Positions 1 through 10,591 are shown, counted from the first letter of the stretch. The stretch: 64,000 nucleotides of DNA from Changchengzhania lutea (GCF_006974145.1 NZ_CP039456.1:3286499-3350498); one strand, 5' to 3'. Made by a program: numbers and translations. The notes: generated from the letters alone by a model not told the origin.

Positions 1-2378
1 CTTTTTTTCTAGGATTAGCCATTGGAGGTTGGTTTTTAGGGAATGCTTCGGCCCAGTTTAAACGACCACTGTTTGTATATGGCCTTATGGAAATTGGTAT
101 CGCTTTAACAGCCCTTCTTTTAATTCCGGGGATAGAATTTTATGAAACACACTATGCCTCAGTAGTAGCTTTAACTGATGGTAAACAAAGTTTTCTAACA
201 ATATTAAAATTTATTTTCAGTATTACCCTCCTTCTTTTACCAACGGCACTTATGGGAGGAACCTTTCCTGTTTTAGCGCAATTTATAGGAAAAGAAAAGC
301 GCCAACTAGCAAATAGAGGCACTATTTTATATGCGGTGAATACCTTAGGAGCCTCAATTGGAGCTTTATTAGCTGGATTTTTTTTACTATCTAAATATGG
401 TGTGGATACAACCTATTATTTTACCATAGTTTTAGTGGCAAGTATTGGTTTTTCAGCAATCTTAATGGACAGGTTATTTATAACAAATAAAGAAACATCA
501 GTAATTAAAAAGGATAATAAAGCTTCTAAAACTATAACCAAATTAGATAATATTAATTATTTAGAGTTAAAAATATTAGCATTTTCCTCAGGCTTATTGG
601 CTTTATCAATCGAAACTATTTGGACAAAAATGTTCGCTCAGGTTTTACAAAATTCTATATATTCTTTTTCTGCAATTTTAGTAGTATTCCTTTTTTCCTT
701 AGGAATTGGAGGCGTTCTTTCGCACAAGTTAGTAAAAGTATCTCGTCATCCTAAATATGTATTATTAATACTTCTATCTTTAGGAGCCATCTCAGTGGGT
801 TTTTCACCTTATGTATTCAACACATTAACAAAAGGCTTAGGGTATCTTGCTCCCAGCGCATCATGGTTTGCTTATCTTATAGCTGTATTTAAGTTAAGTT
901 TTCTAGTTGTTTTTTTACCAACCGTAATATTTGGTGCTATTTTCCCTTTTTTATTAAAAGCATCACCAGTTATAAATCAATCTCCTGGTAAATTTGTAGG
1001 TAGACTAGTCTTATTCAACTCAATAGGTAGTACCATTGGCCCCATCTTAGCTGGGTTTATTTTACTTGATGCTATAGGTATTTGGATGACAATTAAAATT
1101 ATTGCCATTTTATATGGCTTTTTGGCGCTATATATTTATTTTACATTTAATATTAAGGTCGTAAAAAAATGGTTATTGTTACCAATAATAGGGATTATTG
1201 GTGTAGTCTCAATTACTAATCCACCAACTGTAAAATTACAAAAAGGAGATAAAATTTTAAAGATGTGGCAATCTAGCGATGGGTTTGTATCTATTGTTGA
1301 GTCTGGAAAAAATATCCAAATGAGACTGGATAATTTTTATGTGCTTGGTGATTCTCGTTCAATTTTGGTTGAACAAATGCAAGGGCATATACCTCTGTTA
1401 ATTCATCCTTCACCAAAAAAGACACTTTTTTTAGGAATGGGAACTGGGATTACAGCTGGAGCTTCATTGAGTCACAACGTAGAACGTGTTGTTGTTGTAG
1501 AACTAATTTCAAATGTCATTCCTGCAGCAAAAAAGTATTTTTCATCTTGGACAAATAATCTTTTTAATGATAAACGTGTCGAAATTATTGCCGATGATGC
1601 ACGTAATTTTTTACTTGGTTCCAACGAAAAATTTGATGTTATCGTAGGAGACCTTTTTACGCCCTGGCATGCAGGCACAGGCAGCCTCTATACTATTGAG
1701 CATTTTAAACAGGCCAAAAAAAGCCTTAAAAAAGGTGGGATTTTTGCGCAATGGTTACCTTTATATCAACTTACCCCTAAAAGTTTTGAGATAATTTCGG
1801 CAACTTTTGCCTCTGTTTTTCCTAATGTAACTTTATGGCGAGCAGATTTTTCGGGATCACGTGCTAGTATTGCCCTAATAGGTCAGGAAGATGGTGCTAA
1901 ACTCAGCCACAAAGTTCTTAAGAAGAATATTTCTAATTTAGTTGAGACTAAAGAAAGTGCATCTAATAAATCTATCGACCATATGGCTGGTCTCTTTTAC
2001 CTGGGAAATTTAGACGCTCTTAAAAATCGTTTGACAGGAACTGTAGTAAATAACGATGACAAACGGACAGTGGAATATAAAACCCCAATTTTATCACAAC
2101 AGGCAAATGCTGGGAGCGAAACGTATATCGTTAATCAAGAATTATACAACCTTTTGTCTACGTTGGCTACTAATCTTCCTGCTGAAAAAGATCTGTATCT
2201 TTCTAAATTGCCTCCAAGGGAACTAAAGTATGTGAAAGTCGGCTTAAAGTACTTTCGTTATTTACAGTTAATTTCTGATGGGAATGAAATCGAGGCTGAA
2301 AGCATTCTTGAACAAATACATCTTTTATCACCAGGCTTTTTAAAACGTAAAAAAAATCCTTCTAGTATTAATGACTGA
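1..2378 (+). CDS. Membrane-anchored spermidine synthase-like protein (5'-truncated by window edge)
   Basis: The reading frame is open from base 3, and the residues before the first ATG (position 87) read as the typical GxAIGGW and RPLFVYGLME segments of this family, so the real start lies upstream of the window. The N-terminal two thirds is a series of hydrophobic helices resembling a major-facilitator fold. From about base 1360 comes a spermidine-synthase-like methyltransferase fold with the SAM-binding loop GMGTGIT, an acidic VVVVEL strand, the DDARNFL motif and GDLFTPWHAGTG. Family members are described as fused MFS/spermidine synthase proteins; true aminopropyltransferase activity is unproven for most. 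It ends with a Lys/Asn-rich tail. It is unrelated to the metal genes downstream, and the substrate is unknown. Confidence 0.85.
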   Translation, partial: FFLGLAIGGWFLGNASAQFKRPLFVYGLMEIGIALTALLLIPGIEFYETHYASVVALTDGKQSFLTILKFIFSITLLLLPTALMGGTFPVLAQFIGKEKRQLANRGTILYAVNTLGASIGALLAGFFLLSKYGVDTTYYFTIVLVASIGFSAILMDRLFITNKETSVIKKDNKASKTITKLDNINYLELKILAFSSGLLALSIETIWTKMFAQVLQNSIYSFSAILVVFLFSLGIGGVLSHKLVKVSRHPKYVLLILLSLGAISVGFSPYVFNTLTKGLGYLAPSASWFAYLIAVFKLSFLVVFLPTVIFGAIFPFLLKASPVINQSPGKFVGRLVLFNSIGSTIGPILAGFILLDAIGIWMTIKIIAILYGFLALYIYFTFNIKVVKKWLLLPIIGIIGVVSITNPPTVKLQKGDKILKMWQSSDGFVSIVESGKNIQMRLDNFYVLGDSRSILVEQMQGHIPLLIHPSPKKTLFLGMGTGITAGASLSHNVERVVVVELISNVIPAAKKYFSSWTNNLFNDKRVEIIADDARNFLLGSNEKFDVIVGDLFTPWHAGTGSLYTIEHFKQAKKSLKKGGIFAQWLPLYQLTPKSFEIISATFASVFPNVTLWRADFSGSRASIALIGQEDGAKLSHKVLKKNISNLVETKESASNKSIDHMAGLFYLGNLDALKNRLTGTVVNNDDKRTVEYKTPILSQQANAGSETYIVNQELYNLLSTLATNLPAEKDLYLSKLPPRELKYVKVGLKYFRYLQLISDGNEIEAESILEQIHLLSPGFLKRKKNPSSIND

Positions 2379-2771
2379 TAGTTAATAAAAATTAACACTA
2401 TATGGGTCATCTAGAACAAAAGTAAATTATTTTAATCCGTTATTACACAAGCATTTTTTTCTTCATCCTGTATAATTTTAAAACCATTGGAATGAAGCAT
2501 ATTTATTACAGAAAAAGTGTATATCTACCGTAAAGGAAAAGGTGGAAAACAGTTATGAAAACTGCTAAAAAGAAGGATGATATTTTAGTAAAAAAAGATC
2601 TCACATTATAAATTTAAGAATAATTGTCCAACATTCAAAATATTTTGAAACTAAACAAAACTCTGTTAGTGTATTTAATATTAGGCTTTTAGAGGTTGAA
2701 AACAATAATTTAATTATACAAATGTAATTTTAAAGATGATAAATGTCATCTTCTTAATGATTAATCGCTTC
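2379..2771. other. Gene-free AT-rich stretch
   Basis: No convincing gene is seen on either strand. Short open stretches around 2600-2727 give a peptide without a recognisable family. The DNA looks like decayed coding sequence, in keeping with the receptor remnant immediately downstream. Confidence 0.5.
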
Positions 2772-2912
2772 TTAAAAACCATAAGCCATAGAAAAGTTAA
2801 CCCCAAACGGATGAACAGGTCTTAAACCAGCAGGCACCCTAGACACTGCATAAATAGTATTGAATAGATTTATAATATTAGAGGACAACGTAAGGTGTTT
2901 ATTTAAACAAGA
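2772..2912 (-). pseudogene. TonB-dependent receptor, C-terminal remnant
   Basis: Read on the minus strand, this stretch encodes the last ~45 residues of an outer-membrane receptor: a segment containing INLFNTIYA, then RPVHPFGVNF and the terminal aromatic SMAYGF before the stop (complement of 2772-2774). The NxFN motif and terminal Phe are typical of the last beta-strands of TonB-dependent receptors, where the C-terminal Phe serves barrel assembly. Upstream in this frame a stop is met near 2912 and no further receptor sequence is seen. This is a decayed 3' end only. Confidence 0.6.
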
Positions 2913-3096
2913 TGATATTTATCATAAAATATAACGAATAGATAGCTTTAATTTGCAAAGATAATTAGTGGAGTTTGGCTGAATATTACGTTATCTAGGT
3001 TTCAAAATAACCAAAATAGCTCAACTATTTTCAATCAAAACATAATTTTAAAAATCTAAAATTATGTTAAACAAAATTATAGTGTTAAAATTTTTG

Positions 3097-3104
3097 TAGC
3101 TTTG
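3097..3104 (+). promoter_or_regulatory. Bacteroidota -7 promoter element (TAGCTTTG)
   Basis: TAGCTTTG matches the Bacteroidota sigma-ABfr -7 consensus TAnnTTTG exactly and lies 8 nt before the ATG at 3113, implying a very short leader. No clear TTTG -33 element is visible. It is the likely start of the copper-efflux transcription unit. Confidence 0.5.
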
Positions 3105-3112
3105 TAAAACTA

Positions 3113-3526
3113 ATGAAGAAGACTTTTTATAAAATATCATCCTTTTTAATGGCATTATTAGTAATGCTCTCAACGGTGTCTTTCACAATCGAAAGTCATT
3201 ATTGTGGTGATATTTTAGTTGATGCTTCGTTCTTCGGTACAGTTGAAACTTGTGGTATGGATTCACTACAAGCTAAATCTACAAAAGATACTCTTGAAAG
3301 AAAGCATTGCTGTAATAATGAGCAAATTACCATAAATGGTCAAAATGAGTTAAGCGTTTCGTTTAATAACCTGACAAATGATCAGCAAATTTTTGTTGCA
3401 TCATTTGTATATGCTTATATTAACCTTTTTGAAGGTCTGGAAAACAAAGCATCCTCATTTTCAGAATACCCTCCACCACTTATTGTCAAGAATATCTACA
3501 AGCTTGATGAGACTTATTTAATTTGA
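3113..3526 (+). CDS. HYC_CC_PP family protein
   Basis: 137 residues: an N-terminal hydrophobic signal-like segment, then the family landmarks HYCG (about residue 29), a CC pair (about residue 67) and a PPP near the C-terminus. Proteins of this Bacteroidota family are small exported proteins of unknown function often found next to CusA/CzcA efflux genes, as here. The Cys/His content would suit metal binding or sensing in the periplasm, but this is inference. A Bacteroidota -7 box precedes the gene, and a hairpin terminator candidate lies between it and the pump gene. Confidence 0.8.
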   Translation: MKKTFYKISSFLMALLVMLSTVSFTIESHYCGDILVDASFFGTVETCGMDSLQAKSTKDTLERKHCCNNEQITINGQNELSVSFNNLTNDQQIFVASFVYAYINLFEGLENKASSFSEYPPPLIVKNIYKLDETYLI

Positions 3527-3548
3527 TTTTTAAACAATAGACTTTATT

Positions 3549-3583
3549 ATCCAATGGATACTATTCCATTAGGATGGTTTTTT
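3549..3583 (+). terminator. Hairpin followed by T-run
   Basis: CCAATGGA and TCCATTAGG form a short stem around a 6-nt loop, with a T-run just after. It sits between the HYC_CC_PP gene and the pump gene, so it may be a partial terminator or attenuator. Confidence 0.4.
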
Positions 3584-3635
3584 GTATTCGGTATTTTCTT
3601 AATACCAATGTTTAATTGTTTAATTATCAAAATTT

Positions 3636-6600
3636 ATGTTAAATAAAACTATCCGTTATTTTCTTGAAAATAAGTTGATAACATTTATATTACTCGCCGC
3701 ATTTATTGTTGGAGGATTTATTACAGCACCTTTTAACTGGGAAACCTCGTTAATAGAGCGAAATCCAGTACCTGTTGATGCGATTCCTGATATTGGCGAA
3801 AACCAACAAATTGTATTTACCGAGTGGATGGGCCAATCTCCCCAAGATATTGAAGATCAAATAACCTATCCATTAACGACCTCTTTACTAGGAATTCCAG
3901 GTGTAAAAACTATACGAAGTAATTCCATTTTCGGGCTATCCAGTATTTACATCATTTTTAATGAAGATGTAGATTTCTACTGGAGCAGGACACGAATACT
4001 TGAAAAACTAAATTCATTGCCACCTGGTACAGTTCCTAATGAAGTGACTCCAGCCCTTGGCCCTGATGCAACGGCCTTGGGTCAAGTGTATTGGTACACC
4101 TTAGAGGGAAGAGACCCTAAAACAGGTAAAGCAACAGGAGGTTGGGATCCTCAAGAATTAAGAACTATTCAGGATTTTTATGTACGTTATTATTTAACTG
4201 CTGCATCTGGAGTTTCAGAAGTTGCTTCCATTGGGGGCTTTTTAAAGGAATATCAGGTTGAAATTGATCCTGATGCCATGAAAGCCAATAATGTAGATGT
4301 TGGTATGATCATGAACGCTGTAAAAAACAGTAATCTTGATATTGGTGCCCGAACTTTAGAGTTTAATAAAGTTGAGTATTTAGTACGAGGCTTAGGATAT
4401 ATTAAAAATTTATCTGATTTAGAAGAAAGTGTCGTTGCGGTAAAGGATAATGTGCCCATACGACTAAAAGATGTCGCTAAAATACAATTTGGACCAGCGG
4501 GTCGTAGAGGAGGTCTCGACAAAAGTGGTGTGGAGGCTGTTGGAGGTGTTGTTGTAGCACGTTATGGCGCCAACCCGCAAGCGGTGATCCAAAACCTGAA
4601 AGATAAAATTGAAGAAGTTGCCCCGGGCCTGCCTTCTAAGACCCTGGCCGATGGAACAGTTTCTAAGGTGACCATAGTGCCTTTCTATGACCGTTCAGGT
4701 CTAATTCAGGAAACCATAGGGACTCTCGAACTAGCACTTTCCCACGAAATACTGATTAGTATTTTAGTGGTAATCGTATTGGTTCTTAATCTTAGGGCCT
4801 CCGTATTAATTTCAAGTATATTGCCCGTTGGCGTATTGATGACCTTTATATTAATGAAATATTTTGGTGTAGACGCCAATATTGTAGCCCTTTCGGGTAT
4901 TGCCATTGCTATTGGGGTCATGATTGATGTGGGGATAGTTTTTACCGAAAATATAGTGAGGCATTTGGAAATGCCCGAAAATGAAGGCGTAAGAGGTAAA
5001 AAATTGGCGCAGGTCATTTATGTTGCCACGGTGGAGGTGGCATCGGCCGTAATTACTGCTCTTGCTACCACAGTCGTGAGTTTCTTACCTGTTTTTGCCA
5101 TGCAGGCCGCCGAAGGTAAATTGTTTAGACCTTTGGCGTGGACCAAAACGTTTGCGTTGATTTCAGCACTGTTCATTGGAATTATGTTTATTCCTGCCTT
5201 GGCAAAAATTTTGTTTTCCATTAGAATTGATACAAAGAGAACGAGCCGAATATTTAATGCAATCTTGATCAGTTTTGGATTTGTTTTCCTAATCGCTTAT
5301 GGAAGCATTATTGCCATAGCCCTAATTGCTATTGGGATAAATAATTTGCTTACGCAAGTGCCAGAAAAAACATTTTTAAAAGGAAAATTAAAGCTTCCTT
5401 ATTCCGAAAAAATAGCCAATTATATCAATATAGCTATCGCAATTGTAATTTTAGTCTACTTTCTGACTATAGAATGGATGCCTTTGGGAGTATCAAACTC
5501 CACATTTGTCAACTTTATTTTTGTGATATTAGTAATAAGTTTGGTTTTGGGGACATTAATGGCCATAGTGCATTTTTACAAAAGCATCTTAACCTGGTGT
5601 TTGGATAATAAATGGAAATTTTTAATGATCCCTATTTTCGTGGTTTTCTTTGGTGTAACCATTTGGTTAGGGTTTGGCAAAGTCCTTGGTTTTATGCCGG
5701 AATTCACTAAAAACAATGTGGTTTGGGAAAAATTGGACAAAAACTTCCCCGGGTTGGGTAAAGAGTTTATGCCAGCCTTGAATGAAGGGTCTTTCTTATT
5801 GATGCCAACTACCATGCCCCATTCAAGTATTACCGAGAATATGGAAGTTATTGCAAGTATTGATAAACACGTCATGAGCATACCTGAAATCGGGTCTGCG
5901 GTAGGTAAATGGGGACGTGTGAACTCAGCCTTGGATCCTGCACCTACATCCATGTATGAAAACACCATAAATTACATTCCAGAATATATTTTGGACGAAG
6001 ATGGGCACAGAGAGCGTTTTAAAGTCAATAAACACGACGCTTTTGTTTTAAAAGATGGTACCACCTATACATATGGTACTGACGAGTTTCGTAAAATAAC
6101 GGAAGAAGAACTTATTCAAGATGATGACGGTGAAAACTTCAGGCAATGGCGCGAACACATCGAGAAACCAGATGATATTTGGAATGAAATTGTTAAACAC
6201 GCCAAATTCCCAGGATTGACTTCTGCACCAAAGCTACAACCAATACAGACACGATTAATCATGTTGGCCACGGGAATGCGTGCTCCCATGGGCATAAAAG
6301 TATTTGGTCCAACATTGGAAGCGATTGAAAAAGTTGGGTTTGAACTGGAGAATATTTTAAAAGAAGTCCCTAGTGTTAATCCCCCAACGGTGTTTGCGGA
6401 TAGGGTAGTAGGTAAACCTTATTTAGAGATAAAACTAAACCGACAAGCCATGTCGCGATATGGATTGACCATTAAGGACATGCAAATGCAATTGTCGGTA
6501 GCCATTGGTGGTAAGCAACTCTCAACAACCGTAGAAGGCAGGGAACGATTTCCTGTTCGTGTGCGTTATGCTAGGGAATTTAGGGATAATCCAGATGATA

Positions 6601-7475
6601 TTAAAAAGATATTGATACCAACGCCTGCGGGTGTTCAAGTTGAATTAGGTGAGTTGGCCTCATTAGAATATGTTAGAGGACCACAAGTGATCAAGAGTGA
6701 AGATACCTTTTTAACGGGTTATGTTATTTTCGACATGAAAGATGGCTATGCCGAAACCAATGTAGTTGAGGACGCTCAGGCACTTATCAAGAAAAAAATT
6801 GATTCAGGGGAATTTAAATTACCAGATGGCGTGACGTACCGTTTTACGGGAAATTACGAAAATCAAGTTAGGGCATCAAAACGTTTATTGATTGTTGTCC
6901 CTATTTCATTAATTGTAATCCTATTAATTCTATATTTTCAGTTTAAATCTATGGTGCCCTCACTTATGGTATTCTCAGGAATATTTGTGGCCTTTGCCGG
7001 TGGTTTTATTATGATTTGGTTATATGGACAAGGTTGGTTTTTGAACTTTGACGCATTTGGGGTGCACATGCGTGATTTGTTTCAGCTGCATACCATAAAC
7101 TTAAGTGTCGCCGTTTGGGTAGGATTTATAGCACTATTTGGTATTGCTACGGATGACGGGGTGATTATGGGAACTTATCTGACCCAGGTATTTGATAAGA
7201 GACATCCAGATACGGTCAAAGATATACGGGCTTCGGTAATTGTGGCAGGGTCCAAAAGGGTTCGCCCTGCAATGATGACCGCAGCGACGGCCATTATCGC
7301 TTTAATCCCTGTACTTACAGCTACTGGTAAAGGTTCCGACGTGGTTATCCCCATGGCCATCCCCACCTTTGGGGGGATGTTGCTACAGGTCATGACCATG
7401 TTTGTGGTTCCTGTACTTTACAGTATGTGGAAGGAGAAAGGATTAAAAAAACAATTAAAATTAAGTAATGCTTAA
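3636..7475 (+). CDS. cusA: CusA-type Cu(I)/Ag(I) efflux RND inner-membrane pump
   Basis: 1279 residues, longer than the usual ~1040 because of extra hydrophobic sequence in the middle (about 5230-5680) and an acidic periplasmic insert (about 6000-6200). It has the RND layout: TM1, a periplasmic porter domain, TM2-6 with the central motif IAIAIGVMIDVGIVFTEN, a second porter domain, and TM8-12 with GIATDDGVIMGT. The second porter domain carries a Met-rich stretch (LLMPTTMPHSSI, ATGMRAPMGIKVFGP) and the GRVNSALDPAP segment typical of Cu/Ag-type CusA proteins rather than Zn/Co/Cd CzcA. The pump exports monovalent copper or silver from periplasm or cytoplasm through the TolC-like channel. The 3' end overlaps the channel gene by 8 nt, so the two are translationally coupled. 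Confidence 0.93.
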   Translation: MLNKTIRYFLENKLITFILLAAFIVGGFITAPFNWETSLIERNPVPVDAIPDIGENQQIVFTEWMGQSPQDIEDQITYPLTTSLLGIPGVKTIRSNSIFGLSSIYIIFNEDVDFYWSRTRILEKLNSLPPGTVPNEVTPALGPDATALGQVYWYTLEGRDPKTGKATGGWDPQELRTIQDFYVRYYLTAASGVSEVASIGGFLKEYQVEIDPDAMKANNVDVGMIMNAVKNSNLDIGARTLEFNKVEYLVRGLGYIKNLSDLEESVVAVKDNVPIRLKDVAKIQFGPAGRRGGLDKSGVEAVGGVVVARYGANPQAVIQNLKDKIEEVAPGLPSKTLADGTVSKVTIVPFYDRSGLIQETIGTLELALSHEILISILVVIVLVLNLRASVLISSILPVGVLMTFILMKYFGVDANIVALSGIAIAIGVMIDVGIVFTENIVRHLEMPENEGVRGKKLAQVIYVATVEVASAVITALATTVVSFLPVFAMQAAEGKLFRPLAWTKTFALISALFIGIMFIPALAKILFSIRIDTKRTSRIFNAILISFGFVFLIAYGSIIAIALIAIGINNLLTQVPEKTFLKGKLKLPYSEKIANYINIAIAIVILVYFLTIEWMPLGVSNSTFVNFIFVILVISLVLGTLMAIVHFYKSILTWCLDNKWKFLMIPIFVVFFGVTIWLGFGKVLGFMPEFTKNNVVWEKLDKNFPGLGKEFMPALNEGSFLLMPTTMPHSSITENMEVIASIDKHVMSIPEIGSAVGKWGRVNSALDPAPTSMYENTINYIPEYILDEDGHRERFKVNKHDAFVLKDGTTYTYGTDEFRKITEEELIQDDDGENFRQWREHIEKPDDIWNEIVKHAKFPGLTSAPKLQPIQTRLIMLATGMRAPMGIKVFGPTLEAIEKVGFELENILKEVPSVNPPTVFADRVVGKPYLEIKLNRQAMSRYGLTIKDMQMQLSVAIGGKQLSTTVEGRERFPVRVRYAREFRDNPDDIKKILIPTPAGVQVELGELASLEYVRGPQVIKSEDTFLTGYVIFDMKDGYAETNVVEDAQALIKKKIDSGEFKLPDGVTYRFTGNYENQVRASKRLLIVVPISLIVILLILYFQFKSMVPSLMVFSGIFVAFAGGFIMIWLYGQGWFLNFDAFGVHMRDLFQLHTINLSVAVWVGFIALFGIATDDGVIMGTYLTQVFDKRHPDTVKDIRASVIVAGSKRVRPAMMTAATAIIALIPVLTATGKGSDVVIPMAIPTFGGMLLQVMTMFVVPVLYSMWKEKGLKKQLKLSNA

Positions 7476-8733
7476 ATTTATAAAGATGACAGCGAATACT
7501 AAAAAATATCTTTTCTTGAGTCTAGTTGTACTGTTTACAACAAGTATTTTCAGTCAAGAAAATTTGAATAACTATTTGGAAATAGCAGCCAATAATAACC
7601 CTGCTTTAAAGGCAAAGTTTAATGATTATATGGCTGCTATGGAAAAAGTACCTCAGGTAGGTACTTTACCCGACCCCACTTTTGCTTTTGGGTATTTTAT
7701 CCAACCTGTAGAGACAAGGGTTGGTCCACAAAGGGCAAACTTTAATTTAATGCAAAGCTTTCCGTGGTTTGGCCTGTTAAGCGCTAAAGAGGATGTTGCG
7801 ACCGAAATGGCAAAAGCCGTGTACGAGGATTTTGAAAACACAAAATCCAATATCTTCTTTGAAGTAAAAGCAGCCTATTACAACTATTATTTTATTGAAA
7901 AGGCCATAGAAATTACTAAAGAGAATATTGAAATACTCGAAGTTTTTAAACGCCTGTCTTTAGTGAAGATTGAAGCGGGAAAAGCCTCTATTGTAGATGA
8001 ATTGCGTGTTGAATTGGAGTTGAATGATCTAGAAAACCAATTAGAACTGTTTTTGGATACAAAAGATGTTTTGCGGATAAAGTTCAACAACTTATTGAGC
8101 AGGGATGATATGTCTGAAATACTGGTTCCAGAAGTATTGTGGCAAGAAGAAATTCCTTTGGAACAGTTGGATATGCTCGACGAAATATATGCCTCAAACC
8201 ATCAAATAAAGAGCATAGAGCATAAGTTGAACGCTTTTTTAAATCAGGAAATTGTAGCCAATAAAGAAGGACTGCCAAAGTTCAATGTTGGTGTGAACTA
8301 CACCATAGTAGGAAACAACCCTAATTCAACAGCATCAGATAATGGTAAAGACGCGTTCTTGTTTCCATCTGTAGGGGTTACCATTCCTATATATCGCAGG
8401 AAATATAAAGCTTTAATAAAAGAAGCACAATACAGACAAAAAGCAGAAATATCCAGAAAAGAAGACAAAAAGAACACCTTGAGTTCGGTTTATGAAAACA
8501 CGCTTAAAGACTTTAACGATGGCGACAGACGGATTGCTTTAAATTTAAGACAATCTAAAATCGCAAAAAAAGTATTGGATATATTAATTGTTTCGTACTC
8601 TACAAACGCTAAAGACTTTGAAGAAGTATTGCGCATAGAACGCCAATTACTTAAATATGAGTTAGAACATCAAAAAGCATTAACCGATAAAAATGCCGCA
8701 GCAGCATTTATGGATTATTTAATAGGAAAATAA
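7468..8733 (+). CDS. TolC-family outer-membrane efflux channel (CusC-like)
   Basis: 421 residues (or 415 from a second ATG at 7486, which would leave the signal peptide clean). A signal peptide ending near VFSQEN is followed by two long alpha-helical coiled-coil repeats with beta segments (FNLMQSFPWFG; VGVTIPIYRRKYKA), the OEP/TolC pattern. It should form the outer-membrane duct of the efflux complex. The start overlaps the end of the pump gene and the stop is 1 nt from the adaptor gene, so pump, channel and adaptor form one tight operon. Confidence 0.9.
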   Translation: MLKFIKMTANTKKYLFLSLVVLFTTSIFSQENLNNYLEIAANNNPALKAKFNDYMAAMEKVPQVGTLPDPTFAFGYFIQPVETRVGPQRANFNLMQSFPWFGLLSAKEDVATEMAKAVYEDFENTKSNIFFEVKAAYYNYYFIEKAIEITKENIEILEVFKRLSLVKIEAGKASIVDELRVELELNDLENQLELFLDTKDVLRIKFNNLLSRDDMSEILVPEVLWQEEIPLEQLDMLDEIYASNHQIKSIEHKLNAFLNQEIVANKEGLPKFNVGVNYTIVGNNPNSTASDNGKDAFLFPSVGVTIPIYRRKYKALIKEAQYRQKAEISRKEDKKNTLSSVYENTLKDFNDGDRRIALNLRQSKIAKKVLDILIVSYSTNAKDFEEVLRIERQLLKYELEHQKALTDKNAAAAFMDYLIGK

Positions 8734-8734
8734 A

Positions 8735-10591
8735 ATGAATATCATGAAAAAATACAAAAAATATATCATAGCAGCCGGTATTCTAATACTCGGAATTATT
8801 TTAGGAAACGTGTTTTCAGGTGGGGACTCAGAAACGACGCATACCGAGGGCGAACACGAATATGTTCAAGATCCCGAAACACAATTATGGACTTGCTCCA
8901 TGCATCCACAAATAAAGATGGAAAAACCCGGAAATTGCCCAATTTGTGGTATGGAACTTATTCCGTTGGAAGCGTCCAGTGATTCTTCAGAAAACATTGC
9001 AGCCAATGAAATTGTAATGAACGAAGAAGCTTATCAATTGGCAAATATACAGACTACAGTAGTCGAAAAGGCAAGTGCCAATAAAGAGATACGGTTGTTG
9101 GGTCGCGTAAAACCTGATGAACGTAGATTGTATTCCCAAGTGTCACATATACCTGGTCGTATAGAACGTTTGTACGTTAATTTTACTGGTGAAAAAGTGT
9201 ATAATGGTCAAAAAATAGTACGTATCTATTCACCGGAATTAATCTCAGCCCAAAAAGAACTTTTCGAGGCCATTAAGTCTAAAGATGTTTATCCACAGTT
9301 ATATACCGCATCGCGTAATAAATTAAAGCTTTGGAAACTGACAGACAAACAAATTGAGGCTATTGAGGCTTCAGGAAGCGTTCAAGAACAGATTGATATT
9401 TTATCCGATCATTCAGGTTATGTAATGAGTAGAAATGTAGAGGTGGGAGATTATATTAAGGCTGGTGGCAATTTGTTTGATATTGCCAATTTAAGTTCAG
9501 TTTGGGTCATGTTTGAGGCCTATGAGGCAGATATCCCTTGGATACACATTAACGACAAGGTAAGCTTTAATATACAGGCTATTCCTGGAAAGGACTTTGA
9601 AGGTAAAATTACCTATGTGGATCCTTTTGTGTCCTCTAATACTAGGGTTGCCAAAGTACGTGTAGAGGTAAAAAATCCATCAAACAAGCTTTTGCCGGAA
9701 ATGTATGCAAGTGGCATTATTCAGGCAAAAATGAAAGGGATGGAGAATACCATTGTCATCCCAAAATCGGCTGTACTATGGACAGGAAAGCGAGCGGTTG
9801 TTTATGTAAAGGTTCCACACGAAAAGACCATCTCCTTTGTGTACAGAGAAGTTACTCTGGGACAAGATATGGGGCAATTTTATAGTATTCAGGAAGGCTT
9901 GGAAGAAGGTGAGATTGTTGCCACTAACGGTGTGTTCAGGATTGATGCCTCTGCGCAATTATTGGGCCAAAAAAGCATGATGAACCCCGAGGGCGGAAAA
10001 GTTAATTTAGGAGGTCATGCCGGTATGGATATGGGAGATGACACAAAATCTGGTAACGAAGATCATTCAAATATGGACAAGGAGGACTCTAAAAAGGGAA
10101 ATGATACCGACCATACAGATATGAATCAGCGCATTCCTACAACCGATGCTTTTAAAAGCCAGTTAGAGCAAGTGTTTAACGCCTATATTAAGTTAAAGGA
10201 CGCCTTAGTAGGCGATGATAGCAGTCCGGCAAGTACTTTCGCTGAAATGGTATTGAGCGCCATGAAAAAAGTAGATATGAAACAATTGTCCAATAATGAA
10301 GCACATAACCACTGGATGACCATATCTAAAGAAGTTACAGGGTCTGCGACCTTCATTTCAGAAATTTCGGATATAGAAAAACAGCGTGGTCACTTTAAGC
10401 ATCTGTCTGCACATTTATCCAAAGGCGTTAAACTTTTTGGGGTAAACCAAAAAGTTTACGAGCAATTTTGCCCAATGGCAGACAACAATAAAGGGGCATA
10501 TTGGCTAAGCCTTAATGAACCAATAAAGAACCCTTATTATGGGAGTAAAATGTTGACCTGTGGAGACACAAAAACAGTAATTATAAAATAA
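8735..10591 (+). CDS. cusB: CusB-type periplasmic adaptor with heavy-metal-binding and DUF3347 domains
   Basis: 618 residues. A TM/signal anchor (9-29) is followed by a heavy-metal-binding domain at ~52-77 (WTCSMHPQ ... CPICGMELIP), then a membrane-fusion core: barrel-sandwich hybrid with long hairpin (~100-250), beta-barrel (~250-340) and membrane-proximal domain up to ~410. A His/Met/Asp-rich linker (~425-465) leads to a C-terminal DUF3347 domain ending in [18 protein letters not shown] and LTCG. CusB proteins link pump and channel and hand over Cu(I)/Ag(I). The extra DUF3347 module is shared with three separate proteins in this cluster, suggesting a common periplasmic copper-binding unit. 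A second ATG at 8744 is possible. Confidence 0.92.
   Translation: MNIMKKYKKYIIAAGILILGIILGNVFSGGDSETTHTEGEHEYVQDPETQLWTCSMHPQIKMEKPGNCPICGMELIPLEASSDSSENIAANEIVMNEEAYQLANIQTTVVEKASANKEIRLLGRVKPDERRLYSQVSHIPGRIERLYVNFTGEKVYNGQKIVRIYSPELISAQKELFEAIKSKDVYPQLYTASRNKLKLWKLTDKQIEAIEASGSVQEQIDILSDHSGYVMSRNVEVGDYIKAGGNLFDIANLSSVWVMFEAYEADIPWIHINDKVSFNIQAIPGKDFEGKITYVDPFVSSNTRVAKVRVEVKNPSNKLLPEMYASGIIQAKMKGMENTIVIPKSAVLWTGKRAVVYVKVPHEKTISFVYREVTLGQDMGQFYSIQEGLEEGEIVATNGVFRIDASAQLLGQKSMMNPEGGKVNLGGHAGMDMGDDTKSGNEDHSNMDKEDSKKGNDTDHTDMNQRIPTTDAFKSQLEQVFNAYIKLKDALVGDDSSPASTFAEMVLSAMKKVDMKQLSNNEAHNHWMTISKEVTGSATFISEISDIEKQRGHFKHLSAHLSKGVKLFGVNQKVYEQFCPMADNNKGAYWLSLNEPIKNPYYGSKMLTCGDTKTVIIK

Noticed and set aside
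2400-2760. A short frame around 2640-2727 as a gene
   Set aside because: It gives a peptide of about 30 residues with no start context, family or conservation argument.
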